Shown in pieces: positions 1 to 6,977 of a stretch of DNA of 9,731 bases. The notes beneath the pieces were generated by a model that saw only the letters and a program-made list of their open reading frames with translations, was not told the origin of the DNA and did not search any database. Within the stretch, counting starts at the first letter, position 1. Each line of letters opens with the position of its first letter. The position numbers and the translations under genes are program-made. Source of the stretch: Pseudomonadota bacterium (GTDB lineage: Bacteria > Pseudomonadota > Alphaproteobacteria > Rhizobiales > Aestuariivirgaceae); contig JAEKFU010000139.1 in the NCBI GenBank assembly GCA_016522385.1, forward strand, positions 1 to 9,731. Reading direction: 5' to 3'.

Positions 1-402
1 TTACAAGATCTGCCAGTAGGCGCTTATGTCAAAGCTATATGGCCAATGGCCGTAGCCAGTGATCATGCACTCCGACATCTGGGACCGCACCGCCTTATAC
101 CAACGGCCCTTGATACTGACCCATTTGATGGAGTCAAATCCGTTCAGCTGGCAGGCGCGGTGTGCAGCGCGATGCGGTGTATCGGGCAAGCGCCGCAACG
201 CACCAGATGGGCGGATTTGGCCCACCGCAAGGCCGATTTCTCGCGCCCGCTGGGCGTCACCATGCTCCGCTTGCGGTCAACCAGACCGCGGCACGAAGCC
301 TGGCTAGCCAGCAGACGCGAGAAACCGGTCAAATGGATCACTATCAAGGGCCATTGGTATAAGTGGTTCCATCACGCTTGCATGTGGGTCTAGACTTGAA
401 GC
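1..402. other. Left-edge region without a convincing gene
   Basis: No reading frame here looks like a known protein. Short frames on both strands overlap one another and have no ribosome-binding site or recognisable motif. A + strand frame ending at 393 and a - strand frame ending at position 1 both carry the same short peptide pattern, W-x-x-I-K-G-x-W-Y-K. That pattern comes from the inverted DNA repeat annotated separately and is not evidence of two genes. The last part (roughly 364-402) is the leader of the prenyltransferase gene. An in-frame TGA at 397-399 bounds that gene's start. Confidence 0.5.
94..363. repeat. 35-bp imperfect inverted-repeat pair (MITE-like or intergenic mosaic element)
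   Basis: The left arm at 94-128 and the right arm at 329-363 are inverted copies of one 35-bp sequence, matching at 32 of 35 positions by eye. The arms enclose 200 bp. The outer ends read CTTATACCAA on the left and its complement TTGGTATAAG on the right. Homology stops sharply outside the arms, and I see no convincing target-site duplication. The core has no transposase. The arrangement fits a non-autonomous element with terminal inverted repeats, or two copies of a dispersed intergenic repeat in opposite orientation. The repeat itself is seen directly; the mobile-element interpretation is inference. Confidence 0.6.
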
Positions 403-1362
403 ATGCCGCTGCCATTGTTTCGCGAGCCGACGCCTGACAAGCTCTGTAGAAACTCCTTCACCCGTCACTTCAGGCGATATTTTGGCTCAACCAGGCCAAT
501 GTTCTTGTCGGCTTCCTTGTTGCCGGTGTTGGTCGGATCGGCTTGGGGGTGGCGAGCAGCGGGGTCCTTTGATCCGCTTGTCTTGGTCATCGCGTTGATG
601 GTCGTTGCGCTCGTGCATGCTGGCGCCAATGTTGCAAACGATGTTGCAGACGACCGGTCTGGTACAGACCGTCTGAATGAACAGCGTATCCATCCCTTCA
701 CCGGCGGCTCGCGCTTCATACAGAATGGGGTCATGACAGCCAGAGAGATGACATCCTGGGCTGCAGTTCTGTTCACCGCCGGCATTGCCCTAGGGTTGGT
801 TCTATTGGTGCTCAAGGGCCCCTGGGTGCTCGTTTTTGGGGTTGCCGGAGTTGGCATTGGCCTTGCCTATTCGTTGCCACCGGTAGTGTTGAGTGCGCGG
901 GGAATGGGCGAAGTCGCCGTGGCAGTCGGATTCGGCATGCTCCCTATCATCGGCAGCTTCTGGCTACAGGCAGGCTTTGTAACGGGCGTGTCCGTGCTTG
1001 TTTCACTTACAGCAAGCCTCTGGATTATGGCAGTTCTGGTAATCAACGAGATTCCGGACATCGCCGCTGATGGTTCCACGGGCAAGCGCACGCTAGTTGT
1101 TCGACTTGGGTCCAGAACCAGCAGTTGGCTCTATATGGCGGTTCAGTTGGCAGCATTTCTCACGCTTGTTCTTGCGGCCTTAGCAAATGCCATCGGCTGG
1201 GCAGGGTTGCTCCTTCCATTGGCTCTACTCCTGCTGGCAGCCTGGACTGCGTACACTGTCAACAAATCCCGCAACAGCCTTCGACGTGGGATTGTAGTGA
1301 CCTTGGTCATCCACGCTCTAGGTTCGTTTTGGCTTATGGCACTTGCGTTTGCCGCACCCTGA
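403..1362 (+). CDS. UbiA-superfamily prenyltransferase (MenA-like), integral membrane
   Basis: This 319-residue hydrophobic protein should transfer a polyprenyl chain from its diphosphate to an aromatic or other acceptor at the inner membrane. Two UbiA-type NxxxDxxxD motifs are present: N76-D80-D84 in the first cytoplasmic loop, and N215-D219-D223 followed by G-K-R-T-L in the second. In this family they bind Mg2+ and the diphosphate. The segment F-T-G-G-S-R-F-I-Q (about 99-107) resembles the MenA (dihydroxynaphthoate prenyltransferase) branch more than UbiA proper. About eight or nine membrane segments are visible between residues 34 and 317. The ATG at 403 has only a weak GAAG upstream; an in-frame TGA at 397 excludes a longer form, and an internal Met33 is a less likely start. 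The acceptor cannot be read from sequence. Alphaproteobacteria usually use ubiquinone, so menaquinone synthesis should not be assumed. Confidence 0.88.
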   Translation: MPLPLFREPTPDKLCRNSFTRHFRRYFGSTRPMFLSASLLPVLVGSAWGWRAAGSFDPLVLVIALMVVALVHAGANVANDVADDRSGTDRLNEQRIHPFTGGSRFIQNGVMTAREMTSWAAVLFTAGIALGLVLLVLKGPWVLVFGVAGVGIGLAYSLPPVVLSARGMGEVAVAVGFGMLPIIGSFWLQAGFVTGVSVLVSLTASLWIMAVLVINEIPDIAADGSTGKRTLVVRLGSRTSSWLYMAVQLAAFLTLVLAALANAIGWAGLLLPLALLLLAAWTAYTVNKSRNSLRRGIVVTLVIHALGSFWLMALAFAAP

Positions 1363-1777
1363 GACGACGAGTGGTTCGACTCCCCGGTAATCGGGATGCG
1401 CCAAACCAAGATTTCTGTCAACGACGGGTAGGGCGTCTTTCAATGATACTCGACTGCCGTTCTGACCACGCCCGCGTAGGGCTCGTTATACATCTGCTTT
1501 TCCAGACCTAATGGCAGACAGCTTCCGCTTTAGACCAACTTTCAGACGCTCACGGACAGTGTTGAGAAAGGGGATTTTTGACCCAACTCGGACATTCACA
1601 AATTAGATGTGCTGAGAGTGCTGACAAGTGCCCCCTTCTTTGAAATTTTGCAGCAGCACTGCTTGAAGACTTCCAAGAAGCTTGCGAGGAACATAAAAAA
1701 AACCAATTGGCAAATGAGATCGCGCTGGCAATTATCCTTCCTCGAACATTGGAAGTCTCAACAAACCGACAGATATT
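1363..1777. other. Intergenic stretch, no supported gene
   Basis: This 415-bp gap is lower in GC than the flanking genes, especially around 1630-1760, which includes an A-run near 1694-1702. I see no tRNA, no repeat shared with the rest of the window and no clear intrinsic terminator after the prenyltransferase; a short CCCG/CGGG pair near 1385-1397 lacks a T-tract. Several short frames exist on both strands. One on the + strand runs into the start of the methyltransferase and another reads as a roughly 45-residue acidic or helical peptide, but none has a start with a ribosome-binding site. The promoter and true start of the methyltransferase probably lie in its last 100 bp. Confidence 0.5.
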
Positions 1778-2581
1778 TTGGACGTGACGCGTAGGGAACA
1801 AGAACTGGGCTATCCAGACGAGTTTGCTGATCGCCTTGAGTTGATCTGGGGTGCGGGCTTTCTTTCGCCGGGCGGACCTGAGGAGATCCGGCGGATCCTT
1901 CGAAACACTGACGTGCAAGGCAAGAAAGTGCTTGAGATCGGCTGTGGCATTGCTGGTCCGGCCATCGTGATTGCCGGTGAATTTGAAGCCGAACAAGTGA
2001 TCGGCGTGGACATTGAACCGCAACTCATCGAAAGGGGCAAATCCAACGTTACGGCAGCCGGGCTTCAAGACAAAATACAACTGCAACTGGTCGAGCCGGG
2101 GCCGTTGCCGTTTGTGGAGGCTTCTTTTGATGTTGTTTTTAGCAAGGATGCCATCGTTCATATCGAGGATAAGCTTGCGCTCTATCGCGAAGTCTTCCGG
2201 GTTCTGAAAGTGGGCGGTGCATTCATCGCCGGTGACTGGTTTGCCAGCCAGAATGCTGACGAGCTTCCCGAGTTCCAGCAGTATCGTGACCTTTCGCACC
2301 TTGTGTTTTCCATGCAAACCGGTCCGCAGGCACAAGCGCTGATCCGCAATGCAGGGTTTGAGGATGTCAGGTTGAATGACCGAAACGCCTGGTATGCAAA
2401 ATTTGCCCGCAACCTGGTTGAGCGGATCGAAGGACCGCTCCGCGACCAGCTTTTTGAAGTCTGCGGGCAGGAAGGTTACGAAAGGCTGGTCAAGGTCAGC
2501 CATGCCAATGCCGGAGCCGCGGAATGTGGCGGATTGCGGCCGGTTCATATTCGTGCAACCAAGCCGGTGAGCGCAAGTTGA
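1778..2581 (+). CDS. SAM-dependent methyltransferase, phosphobase/phosphoethanolamine-methyltransferase-like
   Basis: A 267-residue class I (Rossmann-fold) methyltransferase, probably soluble. Motif I is V-L-E-I-G-C-G-I-A-G at residues 51-60 and the acidic residue closing beta-2 is D78. The stretch S-K-D-A-I-V-H-I (122-129) is the pattern typical of phosphoethanolamine and related N-methyltransferases, where the S-R/K-D and H residues sit near the acceptor amine. The C-terminal half ends in G-L-R-P-V-H-I-R-A, usual for bacterial members of this group. The acceptor is probably a small amine, but it is inferred from the family only. The start is uncertain. TTG at 1778 is the first usual start codon in frame, GTG at 1784 is next, and neither has a Shine-Dalgarno sequence. 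The frame is open back to a TGA at 1715, and the upstream residues N-K-P-T-D-I-L-D read as a plausible continuation. It is separated from the transporter operon by 126 bp. Confidence 0.85.
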   Translation: MDVTRREQELGYPDEFADRLELIWGAGFLSPGGPEEIRRILRNTDVQGKKVLEIGCGIAGPAIVIAGEFEAEQVIGVDIEPQLIERGKSNVTAAGLQDKIQLQLVEPGPLPFVEASFDVVFSKDAIVHIEDKLALYREVFRVLKVGGAFIAGDWFASQNADELPEFQQYRDLSHLVFSMQTGPQAQALIRNAGFEDVRLNDRNAWYAKFARNLVERIEGPLRDQLFEVCGQEGYERLVKVSHANAGAAECGGLRPVHIRATKPVSAS

Positions 2582-2707
2582 ATACACGCCTTACTTTTCC
2601 GCAAATTGGGATGGTAGACATTGTCAAATTCCCCTTGATGGTGTGAACTCACGTGTCTTGGTCTAAGTTGCCCATGTACTTGTTCCGGCCTGGCGGATGG
2701 GAAGCGA

Positions 2708-3814
2708 ATGGCAGTCGTAGAGTTAGACGGCGTCACCAAGAAGTTCGGTGACGTCGTCGCGGTGGATGCGGTCAACCTTGCGGTCAACGACGGAGAGTTC
2801 ATGGTTTTCGTCGGTCCGTCCGGATGCGGAAAATCCACCACATTGCGCATGGTCGCCGGCCTTGAGGACACAACTGCCGGGTCAATTCGGATCGGCGCGC
2901 GCGACGTGACGGCACTGCAGCCCAAAGACCGCAATGTGGCGATGGTTTTCCAAAACTATGCGCTGTACGCCCACAAGAGCGTTTATCAGAATCTCGGTTT
3001 TGGCCTGCAGGTTCGCGGCACGCCAAAATCCGAAATCGATGCGCAGGTCCGTAAAGCTGCCGCAATGCTCGGCATTGACGATTTGCTCGACCGCAAGCCA
3101 AAGCAGCTTTCCGGCGGCCAGAAGCAACGGGTCGCTCTCGGCAGGGCGTTGGTGCGCGACCCGGATGTATTTCTGCTTGATGAGCCTTTAAGCAATCTCG
3201 ATGCCAAGATGCGGGTACGTATGCGCGAGGAAATTGCCAAGCTGCACGCGGCGACGGGCAGCAGCATGATCTACGTGACGCATGACCAGATCGAAGCAAT
3301 GACGCTAGGCGACAGGATCGCGGTCATGCGGGACGGGCGCGTCCAGCAGGTCGGTCCGCCGCTGGAAATTTACGATATGCCCGCCAACGTTTTCGTTGCG
3401 AGCTTTATCGGGTCGCCTGAAATGAATCTGATCGAAGGAGAATTGAGGCAGAGCGGCAAGGCCATCAAGTTCACCTGTGACGGATTCTCGACTGCGGTAC
3501 CGGCCGGCATTAAAGCTCCAAAGGCCGGCAGCCGGGCAGTGATCGTCGGGATAAGACCTGAACATCTCAGCTACGCCAAGACCGCGAGAGCCGGATTTGC
3601 CGCTGAGGTGGAACTTGTGGAGCAGATGGGAGCCCAGACATTGTTGCTGTGCACGGCAGGTTCGGCGCAGCTGAGAGCCCTTGTCGAGCGCGATGACAAA
3701 GTTCGCAGCGGCGCGCGGATTCGATTGCAGGCCGCAGCTGCCAACGTACACATCTTCGACCCGGAGACCAGCAAGTCACTGCTGCCGGGACAACGCGCAG
3801 GAGGCGCAAACTAA
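2708..3814 (+). CDS. ABC transporter ATP-binding protein (MalK/UgpC family)
   Basis: This 368-residue protein is the ATPase that drives the import system encoded downstream, and it acts on the cytoplasmic face of the inner membrane. All nucleotide-binding motifs are intact: Walker A G-P-S-G-C-G-K-S-T (36-44), Q-loop Q82, signature L-S-G-G-Q (134-138), Walker B ending D158-E159, D-loop S-N-L-D (162-165) and switch histidine H192. Residues from about 240 to the end form the MalK-type C-terminal TOBE/OB region, which in this family contacts regulators or stabilises the dimer. The length is typical of CUT1-type importers. GGGAAG a few bases upstream supports ATG 2708. It is the first gene of the operon. 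In the 126-bp leader, TTGTCA (2621-2626) with a weak TGAACT 17 bp downstream is a possible but poor promoter. The binding-protein gene begins 20 bp after its stop. Confidence 0.95.
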   Translation: MAVVELDGVTKKFGDVVAVDAVNLAVNDGEFMVFVGPSGCGKSTTLRMVAGLEDTTAGSIRIGARDVTALQPKDRNVAMVFQNYALYAHKSVYQNLGFGLQVRGTPKSEIDAQVRKAAAMLGIDDLLDRKPKQLSGGQKQRVALGRALVRDPDVFLLDEPLSNLDAKMRVRMREEIAKLHAATGSSMIYVTHDQIEAMTLGDRIAVMRDGRVQQVGPPLEIYDMPANVFVASFIGSPEMNLIEGELRQSGKAIKFTCDGFSTAVPAGIKAPKAGSRAVIVGIRPEHLSYAKTARAGFAAEVELVEQMGAQTLLLCTAGSAQLRALVERDDKVRSGARIRLQAAAANVHIFDPETSKSLLPGQRAGGAN

Positions 3815-3822
3815 AGACCAAT

Positions 3823-3828
3823 AGGAGG
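3823..3828 (+). promoter_or_regulatory. Strong Shine-Dalgarno for the solute-binding protein gene
   Basis: A perfect AGGAGG lies 6 bp before ATG 3835, in the 20-bp gap after the ATPase gene. It is the strongest ribosome-binding site in the operon. This matches the expectation that the binding protein is made in excess, and it fixes the start despite the long N-terminal region before the Tat motif. Confidence 0.8.
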
Positions 3829-3834
3829 AGCGTA

Positions 3835-5211
3835 ATGTTAAAAGCGAAAGACACTGACAGCAAGACGCTGTCCACGATTGCGGCAGGAGCCAGGGGCCGG
3901 AAGAGTTCGCGGCGAACGGTCATCAAAGGCATTGGCGCCGCTGCCGGCGCGGCCGCGATAGGCCTGCATGCACCATACGTTCACGCCGCCACCAAGGTGA
4001 TCCGCTTCTTGAACGGTGAGCCGAGTGCGGAAAGCGTTCGCGCCATGCGCTTTGCCGCTGCGCAGTACGAAAAGGAAAGCGGCATCAAGGTGCAGATGGA
4101 CACGATCCCCGCCGGCAAGGCCTATGAAAAGGTCCAGGCGTCCATCAAGAGCGGCCGGCCCTATGACATCGCGACGCTGATCTTTGTTGGCGATGTCCTG
4201 ATCCTCGCGGACGAGGGCAAGCTGGTTCCCATCAACGACATCATCAAGAAGTATGAATGGGGTCCGCGCATTCTGTTCCCGATGAAGGGGAACAACTATT
4301 GGTATCCCTACGACTACAATCTGTGCTGGATCAACTGCCGGCAGGATCTGTACGATGCCAAGGGCCTCAAGGCGCCGCAGGACTGGGCCGGGCTGATGTC
4401 CAACCTCGATGCCTTGCAAGGCAGCGGCGAAGGTCAGCTTCCGCATGGTATCGTCCATCCGATCGGCTCGAACGGTGCAACCAACTACACGGCTTTCGGC
4501 TATATGTGGGCAAATGGCGTCAAGTTGTTTGACGACAACTGGAACGTGGTCCTCGACTCCCCGGAAATCGCAGCCAAGGCGGGGGAATATCTCGACTTCA
4601 TGAACGAGATGACCAAGTTCATGCCGCCGGCTCCGGTTCAGGCCGGCTGGGCCAATCTGGTCGGAGACTTCCAGACCGACAAGATCTCCCACACGCCGGG
4701 GACCGGCCGTCTGATCGACACCATGAATGTGCGCATGCCCGAACGCGCAGCCAATGTGGGATCGTTCCTGTTCCCGTCGAAGGGCGGTGGCACGTTCGCA
4801 GTCAATCACGGGTATGATGGCTGGGTTGTGCTGGACACGGCAATGACGGACGAGGCCCTGAAGTTCCTGGAATGGTTCTCTGACGAGCACCTGATCAACT
4901 TCCTGCACACCTCGCCCGTGCACTATCAGCCGACGCGTCTGGACATCTACGAAGATGCCCGCTGGCAGGCGCACCCGGCGCTAGAGCAGTTCAAGCACAT
5001 CACGGCCATGCAGAAACAGGTTCTGTCCGACAAGAACATCATCATCCGCTCCATCGATACTGAAGGCCCAGAGCCGGATGTGCGGGCGGGCAAGGTGTTC
5101 CGTTCCTATGCGCTGCCCGAGATGTTGCAGAACAAGATCGTCAACGGCATGTCGAATGCGGATTGCATCAAGACCGCAGCGGACAAGATTCGCGCAACGA
5201 TCGCGGGCTGA
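3835..5211 (+). CDS. Extracellular solute-binding protein, family 1, Tat-exported
   Basis: A 458-residue periplasmic receptor for the ABC importer. The N-terminus is a twin-arginine signal: S-S-R-R-T-V-I-K at 24-31 with the arginine pair at 26-27, a hydrophobic Ala/Gly-rich stretch (33-44), and a V-H-A cleavage site predicted after about residue 51. The mature part has the family-1 pattern: a first strand (V-I-R-F-L-N), a helix with A-A-x-Y-E-K-E-S-G-I-K-V, and a Y-D-I-A strand near 110-113. An aromatic-rich segment (N-N-Y-W-Y-P-Y-D-Y-N, 153-162) could line the ligand pocket. The ligand cannot be read from sequence. The downstream hydrolase suggests a small amide or substituted amine, although this family more often binds sugars, polyamines or opine-like solutes. 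Tat export implies that it folds, and perhaps binds a cofactor, before export. A hairpin follows the stop codon. Confidence 0.92.
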   Translation: MLKAKDTDSKTLSTIAAGARGRKSSRRTVIKGIGAAAGAAAIGLHAPYVHAATKVIRFLNGEPSAESVRAMRFAAAQYEKESGIKVQMDTIPAGKAYEKVQASIKSGRPYDIATLIFVGDVLILADEGKLVPINDIIKKYEWGPRILFPMKGNNYWYPYDYNLCWINCRQDLYDAKGLKAPQDWAGLMSNLDALQGSGEGQLPHGIVHPIGSNGATNYTAFGYMWANGVKLFDDNWNVVLDSPEIAAKAGEYLDFMNEMTKFMPPAPVQAGWANLVGDFQTDKISHTPGTGRLIDTMNVRMPERAANVGSFLFPSKGGGTFAVNHGYDGWVVLDTAMTDEALKFLEWFSDEHLINFLHTSPVHYQPTRLDIYEDARWQAHPALEQFKHITAMQKQVLSDKNIIIRSIDTEGPEPDVRAGKVFRSYALPEMLQNKIVNGMSNADCIKTAADKIRATIAG

Positions 5212-5222
5212 CATTTGCACTT

Positions 5223-5246
5223 GGGGAGGCACGGCAGCGCCTCCCC
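5223..5246 (+). promoter_or_regulatory. Intercistronic hairpin between binding-protein and permease genes
   Basis: A perfect 8-bp stem, GGGGAGGC (5223-5230) with GCCTCCCC (5239-5246), encloses an 8-base loop and lies 11 bp after the binding-protein stop. No T-tract follows, so it is not a classical full terminator. In many binding-protein operons such structures protect the 3' end of the binding-protein mRNA or partly attenuate transcription into the permease genes. That role is inferred here. The stem also argues that translation of the permease starts at 5269 and not at an upstream TTG (5215). Confidence 0.65.
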
Positions 5247-5268
5247 GCCCTCTTCGAACGGAGCTCCC

Positions 5269-6132
5269 ATGCGCGGCGAAAGCGTGCTCTACAGCATATT
5301 CGGCGTGGCCATAGCGCTGACGGCGCTGCTCATTCTTTATCCGGCCTATCATGCCCTGGAGCTCAGTTTTCAGGATCTGGATTCGTTCATTTCAGAGCCG
5401 GTCTGGATCGGTTTCGACAACTATGTCGAGGTCCTGGCCATGCCGGAATTCTGGAATGCCCTGGGCAGAGGAATGGTTTTTTCAGGCACGACAATCGTCC
5501 TGCAGATCGTGCTCGGAATCGGATTTGCGACATTGCTTGACTCGGCGATACCCGCAAAGCCTCTGGCCAGGGGCATTGCCGTCTTGCCCTATCTCCTGCC
5601 GACGATCATTGTGGCGCTCACATTCCAGTGGATGCTCGACAGCACAGTAGGTGTGTTTACCCAAATTGCGCGGGTTTTTGGCTACAACTACATACCTTGG
5701 GGCGAGAGCAGCGGCGCGGCGATGACCGTCGTCATCCTGCTGAGCGTGTGGATCTGGACGCCGTTTGTGACGTTGGCCTTCCTGGCCGGCTTGCAAGCCG
5801 TGCCGGGAGAACTATATGAGGCTGCGCGGGTCGACGGGGCAAGCGCCTGGCAACGCTTCTGGCATATCACTTTGCCGCAGTTGCGCCCAGTTCTGACAGT
5901 GGTGCTTTTGCTGCGGGCAATTTGGATGTTCAACAAGTTTGACATCATCTGGCTGACCACCCGCGGCGGCCCGTTGCAGGGAACCGAACACCTGCCAATT
6001 CTGGCCTACCGGAAAACCTTCGAACTTTACGAAGTAGGCCAGGGTGCCGCCGTTTCGGCGATTTCGTTCCTGATATTGTCGGCGTTCATCCTCGTTTACT
6101 TCTACTTCTTCCCACTGGATGAGAAGGAGTGA
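5269..6132 (+). CDS. ABC transporter permease, MalF/UgpA type
   Basis: A 287-residue inner-membrane protein forming half of the translocation channel. About six membrane segments are visible (around residues 7-30, 68-92, 102-122, 152-176, 203-222 and 258-281). The cytoplasmic EAA loop that docks on the ATPase reads E-L-Y-E-A-A-R-V-D-G-A-S-A-W (181-194), followed by the conserved T-L-P-Q-L-R-P (201-207). The frame is open upstream to a TTG at 5215, but that would place the hairpin inside the gene. ATG 5269 has GGAG about 5 bp upstream and is preferred. It ends 4 bp before the next permease's preferred ATG, so the two are probably translationally coupled. Confidence 0.92.
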   Translation: MRGESVLYSIFGVAIALTALLILYPAYHALELSFQDLDSFISEPVWIGFDNYVEVLAMPEFWNALGRGMVFSGTTIVLQIVLGIGFATLLDSAIPAKPLARGIAVLPYLLPTIIVALTFQWMLDSTVGVFTQIARVFGYNYIPWGESSGAAMTVVILLSVWIWTPFVTLAFLAGLQAVPGELYEAARVDGASAWQRFWHITLPQLRPVLTVVLLLRAIWMFNKFDIIWLTTRGGPLQGTEHLPILAYRKTFELYEVGQGAAVSAISFLILSAFILVYFYFFPLDEKE

Positions 6133-6136
6133 CACG

Positions 6137-6967
6137 ATGAAAGAACTCACGTTGGGCCGCAGAACCAGCCTTTACGCGCTGGTGTGCATCACGCTGCTTT
6201 ATTCGTTCTTTCCGATCTATTGGATGATCATATCCAGTTTTCGCGACGACAATTCGCTGTACGCAAACTTCTCTCTCCTGCCGGGTCCATTCAAGCTGAC
6301 CAATTATGAGGTGCTGCTGGAGCTCACCGATTATCCGACCTGGTTCACAAATTCCGTGCTGGTTGCATTCGGCACGGTCTGCATTACCCTCGTCATCTCG
6401 ATCCTGATCGCCTACTCGGTCACCCGGTTGCAGTTCAGGGGTAAGATGGCGGTTGTCGGCACCATGCTCTATGCCTACATGTTCCCGCCCATGCTGCTGG
6501 CCATTCCGATGTTTTCGCTGTTTGTCAAACTCGGTCTGGCCGATACGCGATTGTCGCTGATGATATCCCACTGCACGATCACGCTTCCCCTTGGGGTCTG
6601 GCTGTTGTGGGGGTTCTTCAAACAGATCCCGACGGATGTGGAAGAAGCAGCGATGGTCGATGGATGTTCAAGGCTGAAGGCCTTCGTGCTGGTTGTGCTG
6701 CCATTGACCCTACCGGGGGTCGTGACCGTAGCGATCTTCTCGTTTCTCTTGTCCTGGACCGACTACACGTTCGCACTGGTCATGATCGGTACGGATTCCC
6801 TGAAAACGCTTCCGGCCGGGCTCGATACAATGGTCGGGACCTACGAGCTCAGATGGGGAGAACTGATGGCCGGCTCCACGCTGATCGCGCTGCCGCTACT
6901 CGTCATGTTCATGTTTCTAAGCCGCTATTTCATTCACGGACTGTCAGCCGGTGCGGTCAAAGGATGA
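6137..6967 (+). CDS. ABC transporter permease, MalG/UgpE type
   Basis: The second permease, 276 residues, pairs with the preceding one in the channel. It has a first membrane segment at about 11-33 and the usual periplasmic loop with L-T-N-Y (54-57). Further segments lie at about 72-95, 107-130, 142-160, 188-210 and 246-265. The EAA loop is E-E-A-A-M-V-D-G-C-S-R-L (169-180) followed by L-P-L-T-L-P-G-V. An ATG at 6119 is also in frame but would overlap the upstream gene. AAGGAG at 6124-6129, 7 bp before ATG 6137, decides for the shorter form. The hydrolase gene's preferred start is 10 bp after the stop. Confidence 0.92.
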   Translation: MKELTLGRRTSLYALVCITLLYSFFPIYWMIISSFRDDNSLYANFSLLPGPFKLTNYEVLLELTDYPTWFTNSVLVAFGTVCITLVISILIAYSVTRLQFRGKMAVVGTMLYAYMFPPMLLAIPMFSLFVKLGLADTRLSLMISHCTITLPLGVWLLWGFFKQIPTDVEEAAMVDGCSRLKAFVLVVLPLTLPGVVTVAIFSFLLSWTDYTFALVMIGTDSLKTLPAGLDTMVGTYELRWGELMAGSTLIALPLLVMFMFLSRYFIHGLSAGAVKG

Positions 6968-6977
6968 TGGCCGTCTC

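Noticed and set aside
46..393. 115-residue + strand frame and the overlapping - strand frame ending at position 1
   Set aside because: Their only notable similarity is the shared peptide produced by the inverted DNA repeat. There is no ribosome-binding site or known family.
1383..1400. Short inverted sequence after the prenyltransferase gene
   Set aside because: The stem is only about 4 bp and no T-tract follows, which is too weak to call a terminator.
1440..1600. Short - strand peptide frame of about 37 residues in the gap after the prenyltransferase
   Set aside because: No ribosome-binding site, only a GTG start and no recognisable similarity. It could be a gene remnant but nothing supports it.
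1609..1794. 61-residue + strand frame upstream of the methyltransferase
   Set aside because: It overlaps the methyltransferase start out of frame, has no ribosome-binding site and is of low-GC, basic composition without motifs.
1550..2587. 345-residue open frame on the - strand across the methyltransferase gene
   Set aside because: The + strand frame carries clear methyltransferase motifs. The antisense product has no recognisable domain and is a by-product of codon bias.
2621..2649. TTGTCA and TGAACT with 17-bp spacing upstream of the ABC operon
   Set aside because: The -10 element matches the consensus at only about half its positions. It is mentioned in the gene entry but is not strong enough to annotate as a promoter.
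3838..4974. 378-residue open frame on the - strand across the binding-protein gene
   Set aside because: The + strand gene has a Tat signal, a strong ribosome-binding site and family features. The antisense frame has none of these.
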